Positions 34,461 to 46,100 of a stretch of 64,000 bases of DNA are shown here, one piece after another. This stretch comes from Sebastes aleutianus (Eukaryota > Chordata > Actinopteri > Perciformes > Sebastidae): positions 10,758,960 to 10,822,959 of the forward strand of contig CAKAKS010000062.1 in assembly GCA_916700875.1 (NCBI GenBank), in the 5' to 3' direction. Made by a program: the position numbers and the translations under genes. How positions within the stretch are numbered: the first letter of the stretch is position 1; each line of letters begins with the position of its first letter. Under the pieces are notes generated by a model that saw nothing but the letters and a program-made list of their open reading frames with translations, ran no database searches and was not told the origin of the DNA.

Positions 34461-37400
34461 ATGGCTCTGAATCGGAATCACTCGCAAAACGGCGGCGTTT
34501 TGGTAACCAACGGAGAGAGGTAATGTATATTATATCACCTCTGTGGTGTTAAATATATTAACTAACCAGCTGTCGCCTCTCTTCTCGGCTTGTTTACCTT
34601 CTTCCTCTCCAGTGCGTAGTCAACACCATGCTAACCTACAGCTAGCTGGCCTGTTAGCATCGCTAAGCTAACACATCTGTTAGCGTTGTTGACGTTAGCT
34701 ATGTGTGTATATTAGAGGGAATTCAACTATTTACTGTTTTAAACCTGGGTATATATAGTCTTTTATTATTAATGACCGACTTTAGAGCCTCTGCAGTATC
34801 TTGACAAGTTGGTTTTAGCTGTTAAGCAAAGATGGCTAACTTGTTTAACGTTAGCCAACAATCACAAAAGGAAGTAGCTTTCGTGTGAATGTTGACATAA
34901 CAGTTGAGTAAAGTGGGTTAGCTCCATGTTGCTAAAAACAGTCGATTCCAGCATTGCTCACATGCATTTATACTCTCGCTGCATGTTGCTAAATACAGTC
35001 GTTTTCCAGTAATGCTTACATGCATTTATACTCTGCATTTATACTCTGCATTTATAATCTGCATTTATCATTTATACTCTGCATTTATCATTTATACTCT
35101 GCATTTATTCTTTGCATTTATACTCTGCATTTATAATCTGCATTTATAATCTGCATTTAAAAACTACATTTATACTCTGCATTTATTCTCTGTATTTATA
35201 CTCTGCATTTATCATTTATACTCTGCATTTATACTCTGCATTTATCATTTATACTCTGCATTTATACTCTGCATTTATCATTTATACTCTGCATTTATAC
35301 TCTGCATTTATCATTTATACTCTGCATTTATTCTCTGCATTTATACTCTGCATTTATACTCTGCATTTATCATTTATACTCTGCATTTATACTCTGCATT
35401 TATCATTTATACTCTGCATTTATCATTTATACTCTGCATTTATACTCTGCATTTATCATTTATACTCTGCATTTATACTCTGCATTTATCATTTATACTC
35501 TGCATTTATTCTCTGCATTTATACTCTGCATTTATTCTCTCCATTTATTCTCCATTTATTCTCTGCATTTATACTCTGCATTTATTCTCTCCATTTATTC
35601 TCCATTTATTCTCTGCATTTATACTCTGCAGATCAGATCTTGGCTGTAACATTTTCTTCTTCTTTCCCCAGTGTTTTAAGGGAATGTAAGAATGTGGAGC
35701 TGTCATTCAGCGATGCCACCGGCAAATCAGACCTGCTTAGAGGGACCAAGAAGGGCAGCATTTACCTCACACCATACAGGGTACCACCAGAATTAATTAA
35801 TTAAATATATAAACTGGCAAAAAAAAAAGTTCAGAAACTTGTGTTTGATCGATTATTTCTCTGTTGTTACAATGCTAATTGGCATTACCGTCACAATGAT
35901 GTCCATCTTGTAAGGATCATGCATTTGTGGGATGAACAGCACAGCTGATTATGTGGGTAGCGCCCAAGAAGAAGAAAATGCTCTGCCAATGGTAAACAGT
36001 GTATTCTCATAAGGCCACCAGGAAGCCTGCAATGACTGCCCTTCACGAGCCCTATGAGAATACACTGTTTACCATTGGCAGAGCATTTTCTTCTTCTTGG
36101 GCGCTGCCCACATAATCAGCTGTGCTACTCATCCCACAAATGCATGATCCTTACAAGTTGGACATCATTGTAAAGGTAAATAAACAGGCTTCCCAACAAT
36201 GTAAAATACAATGCCAATTAGCATTGTAAATACAGAGAAATAATCCACCAAACACAAGTTTCCGAACTTTTTTTCCCCCAGTTTACATTTAACACACTAT
36301 TGCTGCTGCTGTCTACTTGATTAGAAAGACTGTGTTCATATTCTCACACATCTTGTTGTTATCTCTCCACACACTCTCTTGTCTCTTCCCTCATTCACTG
36401 GCGTAGATGCTATTTGTGTCCAGTAACACCAAGGATTGCTTGGGTTCAGCCATGTTCCCCTATTATCTGATGAAGGGCTGCAGCATTGAGCAGCCAGTCT
36501 TTGCAGCCAACTACATTAAAGGGACAGTGTCAGCAGAGCCTGGTGGTAGGTGGCCTTTTTTTTGTATTCTTAACCACTTTAAGGTACGATTTGTTTCATA
36601 AATGGTTACATTCATCTTGTAAAATAGGTATTAGGTGCATTATCTTAGTCAAGATAAAGGGACTGCACCATAAAACACAAGTGTAGCTTTCTGTATTTGT
36701 TCTAAATGTAGTGGACTCTCTCATCAGGTGGCTGGGAGGGCCAGGCCCATTTCAAGATGTCATTCACCAGTGGAGGAGCCATAGAGGTGGGACAGCATCT
36801 CTTCAAACTGGCCACAAATGGTTTGTATGCTGGTTTCCTTAATCATTGTGTCCCACTTTTTACAATGCTAAATATTCATTGAATAGTAATTAAAGGTTGC
36901 TATTAATGACATTGATAACATTCAGCCTAGGGCTGTCCCGAATACCATTTTTTGGGTTCCGAAGCTTCGGTGAGAAATATTCGAAGGTATTTGAAGCTTG
37001 GCGGCGCAGCAGACTGACATGTTCATCTGTCTGTATGTCTGCATCTCCCCCGTTTCAGTGATCGGAACAGTGCCGCTGCCGCACTACTGTACACACTCGC
37101 ACCTCTACACACAACAAACAGTGATATCAGTCTGACAATAACTAATCATATTTAATGTTGGATATGAATAATGAATAATTATGTTGGATTATTCCTTATT
37201 TCATGGGTTATTTTGGGATGTATACATTATTATAACATACCAATATATCATTTACATTTTTTTTTTTTTTAAACGAAGCATTATTGATTTGGAGATCGAA
37301 TACCATGCCAACGGTCGAAGCTTCCAAGCATTCGGTCAGCCTTAATTCAGCCACTAGATGTTGCTTTCTCCCTCCCCTGTTCCATGAAATTCACTTCACA

Positions 37401-38565
37401 ACAAGTGGTTGCCAGGCACTTACCGTTTCCACACTAAATGACAACTTGATTGCTGACGACACAGAAATACCACGTGATACCAACATTGTTATACTATAGG
37501 CTCACAGCAAGCCTTGTTAGAAGTGGGAACAAACAAAACATAACATTAAACATTAACAAAACATTCATTTTGGACCCGTCAAAATGTTTATAGTGATTCA
37601 TTCACAATCATAATATTTTTTTTTAGGAAAAACCATACTTTCATTCAGCACATTTCTAAAAGCTCTGTGGATGTATTTTTGTATTATTATATATTTGTCT
37701 ACATAATGTAGACTACATGTTATCAATATAACCTCTTAATACGGGGTCGAAAAAAGTATTTAAATCCTTTTTATGGTAATTTTTTGTTACCAAAGTAATA
37801 ATACCGCATTGTAAAAATACAACTTTCAAGGTTAAAATCTTACCATTAAAGACATATAAGCAATACATGTAATGAAGGTCTGCCCCAAAAAGAGCCTTTT
37901 AAAGTGGCTTCCATACCGTAGATATATACTGTATACTGTATATAAGATGGGCAGTACAATAGTGAGTGAATAAACACACTCATAACATTTTCTTTAGAAA
38001 ATCCAGTTTATTCGTTGCGAGTGAACATTTTCTCTTCCTGTGTTTCAGCTTCTCGCGCTGCTCCCGCACAAAACGGTGCTGCCTCTTTCGGCTACCCTTC
38101 ACCTGGGATGATGAACGGCTACGGCCCGGCTCCACCTGCTCCTCACGGCTATCCTTACGCACCCCCTCCCCAGCAGAACGGATTCTACCAGGGCCCTCCC
38201 CCTGCTGCTGGCAACATGGGCTACCCCCATCCAACAGCTGCTGCAGGTACAGAATTCAGTCATTTGTAATATGACAATTTGTATGTGGTCAAAGAGTTAA
38301 GTGTAGTCTTAACTTAAGATCCACAAGATTTCTTTTCTTTCACTTTTTATTTTTTTATTTTTTGTTCTTTCACTTAAATGGTCAATACCTGTAATGTAGA
38401 AAAAGCCAGTATATACTCTTAAGATGTGCACACACTTTCATAGTTTATAGTTTTTCAACTTGAGCCTGCTTGTGCATAAGAAGTGCAAACACATTTTAAT
38501 ATTTTGTATACACATCCTAAATGAGCCTAAGTGAAAACCCTTGAGGCATAAATAAGGCTGCCATT

Positions 38566-38614
<49 letters not shown>

Positions 38615-39580
38615 GCGTTTAGTTCTTTTTTTTCTTTTTTGTCTTTGCTGTGTAACTAATTGCCCACAGAGTAACCTCATTTGACCTTGAAACTCCATCT
38701 CTTCTGTGTTCCAGGAATGTACCCATCTGGTTTTGACTACATGGCCCCACCTCCCCCCTACCCTGGGCCACCCCAAAATTGGACTGCACCCCCTCAGAAT
38801 TGGGCAGCAGCACCACCACCACCTCCAGGTCTATTTCTCTCTCTTTATTTTTCCTCTCTGTATGTCTGTGTCACTGCACCCGTCAGATCTGATCCGTCTG
38901 CCTCAAAGTGAATCACTTCGTAGCACGCCACCCAAAAAGGGGTGCTGATGTCTCATCGGCTACACATCAAAATTACAAAGCTTAAACAATCTCCCCTCTC
39001 TCGCCCCATAGTCGTTTCTAGCACCTTGTGCATTTCATTGAAAACAGTCTCACCCTGCTTCACCCCGTGAGCTTGGTACACTGCGCTGAAATGTCAGTTT
39101 GGCATATCTCTATTTTAGGAAGAGCTCGAGTAGGACGTTTGCCGCTCTGCATCCTCAGGGTAGTGCCTGTAGATTTTTGTCTCAAGGATTCCTGGAGCTG
39201 TCAGTTGTTGTGCTTCACATTGACTAATACTGTGCTGCTCCTCGCATCAGTTCTTCCTCACAGTGTTTGGAGCTTTAGCGTCTGCTCCCAAATATGTCCT
39301 GCATTCATCACTGTCCGTCTTTAGCTCTCCCTGTCTTTGTCACATCTCGTTTTCTGCACAGGTAACTCCAAGGCGGCTGAAGCAGCTGGCAGCGCGTATT
39401 ACAATCCCAGCAATCCACACAATGTCTACATGCCCATGGTAAGCTGCTTTGCTTGTCTTCCTCGCAGCTAAAGTTGCGTGGAAGTGACAATCTTTAATGA
39501 CGCTTCTCTTTATTCTCGCGTAGGAGCGGCCTCCACCATATGCACCTTATCCAAACTCTCCTGAGAAGAAAAGTAACTGA
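34461..39580 (+). CDS. wbp2nl: WBP2NL/WBP2-like GRAM-domain WW-binding protein
   Basis: Eight exons: 34461-34519, 35672-35780, 36407-36545, 36728-36820, 38049-38246, 38715-38828, 39362-39438, 39524-39580; 846 nt, 281 residues. MALNRNHSQNGG and a GRAM-type domain (NVELSFSDATGK, KKGSIYLTPYR, FMMP-like AMFPYYLMKGCSIEQPVF, AANYIKGTV, GGWEGQAHFKMSF) are followed by a Pro/Gly/Tyr-rich tail with WW-binding motifs PPPPY (211-215) and PPPY (266-269), and the AAEAAGSAYYNPSNPHNVYM block. WBP2 is a transcriptional co-activator that binds YAP and NEDD4-type WW domains; WBP2NL (PAWP) is its sperm paralogue. I favour WBP2NL because the gene lies beside NDUFA6-region neighbours as in human 22q13.2 and has NVELSF/EQPVFAAN. 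The tail is more WBP2-like, so a WBP2 call is possible. Confidence 0.9.
34960..35633. repeat. ATTTATACTCTGC minisatellite in WBP2NL intron 1
   Basis: About 600 bp of a 13-bp unit (CATTTATACTCTG) alternating with a 7-bp half unit (CATTTAT), forming 33-bp higher-order repeats. It stops 40 bp before exon 2. An open frame runs through it and into exon 2 but is repeat-derived (Leu-His-Leu-Tyr-Ser-Ala strings). Confidence 0.95.
35810..36285. mobile_element. 476-bp palindromic MITE, first copy
   Basis: In WBP2NL intron 2. Starts TAAACTGGCAAAAAAAAAAG and ends CCCCCAGTTTA; the arms pair over about 220 bp each (GCCAATGGTAAACAGTGTAT against its complement near 36065). A TA target, as for Tc1/mariner elements, fits the ends. 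Sibling at 58110-58538. Confidence 0.85.
36928..37344. mobile_element. hAT-type MITE with perfect 8-bp target duplication
   Basis: In WBP2NL intron 4. Ends TAGGGCTGTCCCGAAT and ATTCGGTCAGCCTTA, flanked by ATTCAGCC at 36920-36927 and 37345-37352. Related to 8049-8405 but with left and right ends exchanged. 37353-38048 (rest of the intron) shows no further feature. Confidence 0.9.
38568..38612. repeat. CT microsatellite
   Basis: Over 20 CT dinucleotides in WBP2NL intron 5, about 100 bp upstream of exon 6. Confidence 0.95.
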
Positions 39581-39634
39581 AGCTCAGGCACCATCACTTC
39601 GATGACACTCCTCTCTCCTTCCTCTGTATCTTAA

Positions 39635-40844
39635 AATAAATTCTAAAGCAAGGAGTCATGTTGATGGATACCTACTCGATTTGTAGAATACAGAAAAGAA
39701 AATGCAAGTAATAAGAGGGTTCAAAGATGTCAGTGATAATTCACCAACAAATTAATTGGCGATATTTTGGATACCTTAGAAAGCAATCACGTCTTTTAAA
39801 TACTGTTTTCCGTTTTCATTTAAAATCATTGACAGCTTGTAACTCTAGCTAGACTCATTATTAACATTCTCAGTGATGGGATTTATTTCTGTCGAATTAT
39901 CTAGCACGTAGGTGAGGACACCTAAACTGTCCTGAGCTGAAAGGAGGAGGCAGTATGGGGGAATGTATTTTTTAAGATGGATTTATTACCAAAACATTTT
40001 GTAGCAATTTCTTGATTGCAGTTCCTGTAGTTATTAACAATAGAAAGTCTTTTTGCAGCATCATTAAAGGTACCGCATGTGTTTCCTATACAGTTTTGCA
40101 TTGAGTAGTAGTCCATATACAAACCTGAAGTGTTTAGTGATACAGTATCTGACTGATTCTCATACTCTGAGTAGCGAGTTAAAGTTTCCCTAACACATGA
40201 CCAACGTGATCTACATCAGTTACATTACAGTCCCAAGTAATTCCATTCATTGTATGACCCAAATCTCACAGTCTCCATCATAATTTAATATATGTATTAG
40301 AGGTTTTTTGTTATGAAAAGGAGCAGTGCATTGTTTGAAAAAAAAAAGGGGTATCAGATAGATTTCTAACATAACAAGTCTACAGTATGGATGTGCAATA
40401 ATTCAACCTCTCATAACAAGGTTAAAGGTGATGAGCTGGGGTGACCTGAATGAGCCCCGAGCTCTGGTCCTAGCTTCTATTGTATTCATGTATGCAAAGC
40501 CAAGCTGAAACCAGAACTCTACTTTGTGTAATCACGCCAGTGTGGGGTTACAAGGCCACAGTGTTACATTAAGGGCCGTCAGTGTTGAAACTTCTGAATG
40601 CAAACCATTTATTCCTGATTTAAAGTGGGGTGAGGCGCCAACAGGCCGTGTAATCACACCCCTCTCATTGTGCATCAGTTAACACCTGTTTGAAGGACTA
40701 TGTGCACACTTGAAGTGAATAGAGGATTTTTTGGGGTTTGGGTTTTAGTTTGCTTGAATTAATCAAATGTCTGTATATTAATATCTCTTTTGCAGTTCTT
40801 ATTCCTTTTTGCTGAATTTTGTCTGTCAATTAAAATCTAATAAA
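39635..40844 (+). promoter_or_regulatory. WBP2NL 3' UTR with proximal and distal poly(A) signals
   Basis: AATAAA at 39635-39640 (55 bp after stop) and again at 40839-40844. The sequence between is non-coding, non-repetitive and moderately AT-rich, fitting a long alternative 3' UTR of about 1.25 kb. Confidence 0.5.
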
Positions 40845-40947
40845 TAAGTCATTTATTGAATTTTGGAATTTGATATTTTTCATTTATCTGATATTAATTT
40901 TTAAACACCAAATGTCTTGTCACTGAAAATGTGTATCTATCTATCTT

Positions 40948-41449
40948 GACGAGGAAAAACTGGCATGGCCATTTTCAAAGGGGTCCCTTGACCTCTGACC
41001 TCAAGATATGTGAATGAAAATGGGTTCTATGGGTACCCACGAGTCTCCCCTTTACAGACATGCCCACTTTATGATAATCGCATGCAGTTTGGGGCAAGTC
41101 ATAGTCAAGTCAGCACACTGACACACTGACAGCTGTTGTTGCCTGTTGGACTGCAGTTTGCCATGTTATGATTTGAGCATATTATTTTATGCTAAATGCA
41201 GTACCTGTGAGGGTTTCTGGACAATATCTGTCATTGTTTTGTTAATTGATTTCCAATAATGTATATATACATACATTTGCATAAAGCAGCATATTTGCCC
41301 ACTCCCATGTTGATAAGAGTATGAAACACTTGACAAATCTCCCTTTAAGATACAATTTGAATAGATAAAAATGTGTGATTAATCGTGATTCATCATGGAC
41401 AATCATGTGATTAATCGCGATTAAATATTTTAATCGATTGACAGCCCTA
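40948..41449. mobile_element. Truncated hAT-type MITE
   Basis: Matches the right two thirds of the complete copy at 45642-46383 (GGGGTCCCTTGACCTC, CTCAAGATATGTGAATGAAA, CAGCACACTGACACACTGAC, end GATTGACAGCCCTA). The left end is missing. 41450-42354 contains no gene I can see; its distal part may be HEBP1 3' flank. Confidence 0.8.
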
Positions 41450-42354
41450 ATTGTTAGCAGAAACCTGTATCTGTTCAGGGATGAAATTATTTTTAAACTG
41501 TTCAAGTAGTCTGTGAGTAACGGAAGGTTATTTGGTGTTGATACAAAAGTGTCTCAACCCACCCCGCTCTCCCCTATTGTCCCTGACAGCGTTTCACAAA
41601 ATAAAGAAATAAGACAACTGGAATTCCTCTTCCTGAATAACATATTTATTATGTTATGAAACACTATCAAACCTGAACATTATATTCACTCGTCACGGAA
41701 AATCACACAGCACAGATGCATCGCATAACACCGTTTCAAGAGTCTGAATAAATAAAGATGGCATTGTCATGCACTAAAACACAAAATATTCACGACACAC
41801 CAATGCTTCCTGGATCGACATAATATAATCACAGAGTTTATAACAACACCTATAGCTAGCTAGCTCAGCTGTCCACCCATTAATTCATAAAGACTAGTTC
41901 TACTTTATGGCTCAACTCCTGTTTCTGTCCAGTTCCTTACTCAGGAAAAGGAAGTGTGCTTTTCACTACCATGTATCTAATGTTAATTCTATACATTTCT
42001 CTGTAGCCGTCACTAAACTGTAAACTAGATTAAAAAGATGTGCAAAGCCCTACTGTGTATTCTTTAGGGAGATGAGAGCTCCACAGGGACTTTATCGACC
42101 CTTTAGGACAACCATGTAATTCTAAAAGGAATGAACAAAATCAATTCAGTTGTATTTAAATACAGATTATATTAGATTATTCACTGAGTTACTTTGATCA
42201 TTTCTGTTTCTCACCTGTAAACCAGAGTCCCAGTTTATCTAAAGGTAGTTTTCCCTCAGCGTAGAGAACTGAACTGATGCAAATATTTATGATTCAAATT
42301 CTGTATGAGACGTATTACGCGGGACTCCTTAACACTACATTTGTCTAGAAGTCT

Positions 42355-42820
42355 TTAAAGGAACAGTGTGTAACATTTCAGGGGATCTATTAGCAGAAAT
42401 GGAATATAATATTCATAACTATGTTTTCATTAGTGTATAATCACCTGAAACTAAGAATCGTGTATTCGTTAGCTTAGAATGAGCCCTTCATATCTACATA
42501 GGGAGCTTCATGGAGTCCGCCGTGTTTCTACAATAGCCAAGAACGGACAAACCGAACACTGGCACTCCTGACGCGATTTTACGTTACCTGAAGGCTACCG
42601 TAGTTCTCTGACACGTTTGCGAATCTGTGGTAACGTGAGCCACAGAGTGCAAAACCGTGGTTGACCGAAAAAAAACGAATGGCGTTACCACTGTTTTGCA
42701 CTCAGTGGCTCACGTTGCTGCAGTCTTGGAGAGGGAGGAGTGAGTGGAGGAGTATTCAGTTGGTTGCAATCTGCAACCACACCACTAGATGCCGCCAAAT
42801 CCTACACACGGTCCCTTTAA
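42355..42820. mobile_element. TTAA MITE (GGAACAGTGTGTAACAT family)
   Basis: 466 bp from TTAAAGGAACAGTGTGTAAC to CACACGGTCCCTTTAA. The interior (GGGGATCTATTAGCAGAAAT, TATAATATTCATAACTATG) is one of the commonest percomorph MITE sequences. No coding capacity. 42821-43187 is plain flank or HEBP1 3' UTR. Confidence 0.88.
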
Positions 42821-43187
42821 CCACTCTGATTACGCGTTATTTCGGAGCAACAAGGGGTGAGTTTAAACTAGAAACAAAAATAAAGAAACTGTGGGAAAGA
42901 AATGAGAAAATGCTTGTGCACTGATGTCAAATTCTAATTGGTCCCAGTGCTTGAACACCTAACTTCAGTGTAGCTACTGTACGTGTGACAAGCAGAAGAT
43001 CAGATGGGTAAAGGCAACATGGGTAATCTCTATCTGTCCATTTGGGCTCAAAGGTCTATCAAGTCACCATGTTGCTCGTACCAATCAAATACTGTTAGAG
43101 CTACAGGGGTTGTCGGCAGTGAAAGGGTAATTAAGGTTGAATAAAGGATTCAGCATGAGTTTTGACGCCGATCTGATCCGATGGCTC

Positions 43188-46100
43188 CTACGGCTCTTCC
43201 TGTAGAAACCACACCTCGTTGCGGCGTCCGTAAGGCTTGAGCGGCGGGTCGTAGCTACAGCAGAAGTACTGCTTGCGCTGAAAGGGAGCCGTCTCACCCA
43301 GGGTGCGTGTCAAACGCAAGGCCTCTGCTCGGTACTCAGTCTCAGCTGCGAAGCCTCCAAACTGCCTGCGAACAAAAAGAAAGACAATTTCTAATTAGGT
43401 GGATAACTAGAGGGTTAGATGCAGACTTTTTACTGGATGTGCTATCTCATTGGGGTGGAACAGGGACCCAAAAGGCACACATGTACGGAAGTCAAATATG
43501 GACATGATTAAAAAAAAAATTTTTAATACCGTTATCTCAAGATCACGAGTTATTATGTTTTAACTTGAGAAAACAAACTTTGTTATCTCGAAATAACAAA
43601 ATTTGTTTATAATAATAATTAACTCGTCGTTAACTCGTTAACTAATTTCTTTAGCGCATTAACGCAATCAATCTTTCGGAGGTTGTAGCGGGCTCAGTTT
43701 TAAAACTAGAGTGAAGACACTGGTATCATATGAAACTAGAAAACCTATCCAATAGTATTGTCATACTAGCTTGTCGCAAAGGAGGGTAAATAATGCTCCA
43801 AACTTACGCAAAACTTTGACGAAGAAAAACTGGCATAGCCATTTTCATAGGGGTCCCTTGACCTCGGACCTCAAGATATGTGAATGAAAATGGGTTCTAC
43901 GGGTACCCACGAGTCTCCCCTTTACAGACATCACATGCAGTTTGGGGCAGGTCATAGTCAAGTCAGCACACTGACACACTGACAGCTGTTGTTGCCTGTT
44001 GGGCTGCAGTTTGCCATGTTATGATTTCAGCATATTTTTTAAGCTAAATGCAGTACTTGTTAGGGTTTCTGGACAATATACAAACATTTGCATAAAGCAA
44101 GCATATTTGCCCACCCCATGGTGATAAGAGTATTAAATACTTGACAAATCTCCCTTTAAGGTACATTTTGAACAGACAAAGAATGTGCGATTAATTTGTC
44201 ATTCATCGTGATTAACTTTGGACAATCATGCGATTAATTGCGATTAAATGTTTTATTGGATTGATAGCCCTAATTATAAGTAATAAAAGAAAACACCTTT
44301 TGTTTTCTTGTGATGACGTGTTAATTAACTTGTGATCTTGAGATAACTGCATTAAAGAAAATGTTTAAATCATGTCTGTTTAGGGCTTCCGTACATATGC
44401 ACACTGAGGAGAATGAATGTATTAACTAAGGCCTCCAAAAATGAAATAGCTACTAGTGCATTTGGGTCCAAAATTTGGACAAAATAATGACAGTTGGAAA
44501 CTCATGGAAAGACTTGACACGTAAGGGATAATGTACAGCGAGCCGGTGTTTGCTGTGAAATAAACCCCGACAGGACGAAGAGGAGGGGCTTGCATCAACC
44601 TGTTGGGGGTTATTTCACAACAATGACCCTCTAGCTGTACATTATCCCGCTTATTACACGGCTACAGGGTATAATAATTTTATACAAAAACGGTCCGCCA
44701 CAGTCCAACATCAGAACTGCGCCCATAGCAACGGTCTGTTATACATAGCAACGGTCTGCTATAAAGAAATAACAAACTATAGAAGGCCGTGATTGGCCAA
44801 TCAGAATCGAGTATTCAACAAAGCCGTGTAATAAGATAAGGGAGATATCTTTTTCCTTGTGTAGACACATCGACATCTTTAAATGCAACACTTTAAATGA
44901 CACCTACAGAGCGTAGACAGTCATGCCGGGCCGCTCCTCAATCTTGATGGCACTGTCGGTGGGAGTTGGGGGTTCTTGCTGGTAGCTGGTGGGTACGCGG
45001 ATGGCGACCACCAAACGGCGAGACAGAACGCCGTCATTCCGCGGGTACACTGTGACGATGATGGGAGCTGCTGTACCCATGGCCTCCTCTTAGAGGATGA
45101 AGTGTGAGACAGAGAGTGAGTTTAAAAAAGGGAGGCACTATCCTCCCTAAAGCAAACTACCCAAACCTAAAGGTCAGGAATTGTGTGATTTTGTGTAGAG
45201 AATATAATATCATTATGCAAATACCAACAACAGGCCACATAATTTGCACCTCTATGAATAGCAGACAAATGATGATTCTGCACTGGGGCCTAGTTTTCAG
45301 ACTGCACTATTAGTTGGCTGAGGTTATATTTGTCTGTTGACCTAAAGCGTGAAAACATGACCTCAAAAGATATTTGTGTCTGAGTATTATTCAAATTTAT
45401 CCTCGAGTAAAGCAAAGCCATTTCAAGTGAGCCAGCTTATACTGTAGCTATAGTTTGTTTATTCAAAATGAGGATGGAGACATATGTTGGTCCCATCTTT
45501 GATGCTTCAGGCCATCCTAAGAGTGGCTCTCCATATCTCCATGAACAAAATTAGAAATCTGAGAGGAGATTGGAATATTTTGTATCCTTTTATAAACTGC
45601 AGGGTTGGCCAATCGCTCAATAAAGAGTCATGATTAATCATTAGGGCTGTCAAAGTTAACGATAATAACGTGTTAACGCAAATTCGTTTTAACGCCACTA
45701 ATTTCTTTAAAGCATTAACACAATTTCTAGGTTATAGCGGGCTCATGCTAGAGTGAAGATACTGGTATCATATGAAACTAACCCAAGGAATCCATTGGCA
45801 CCAACAATGTCATACTAGTTAGTCGGGAAGGAGGCTAAATAATGCTCCAAACTTATTCTAAATTTTGGCGAGGAAAAACTGGCATGGCCATTTTCAGAGG
45901 GGTCCCTTGACCTCTGACCTCAAGATATGTGAATGAAAATGGGTTCTATGGGTACCTACGAGTCTCCCCTTAACAGACATGCCCACTTTATGATAATCAC
46001 ATGCAGCTTGGGGCAAGTCATAGTCAAGTCAGCACACTGACACACTGACAGCTGTTGTTGCCTGTTGGGCTGCAGTTTGCCATGTTATGATTTGAGCATA

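Noticed and set aside
35112..35804. 230-residue open frame
   Set aside because: Most of it is the WBP2NL intron 1 minisatellite translated; only its end is real coding sequence (exon 2).
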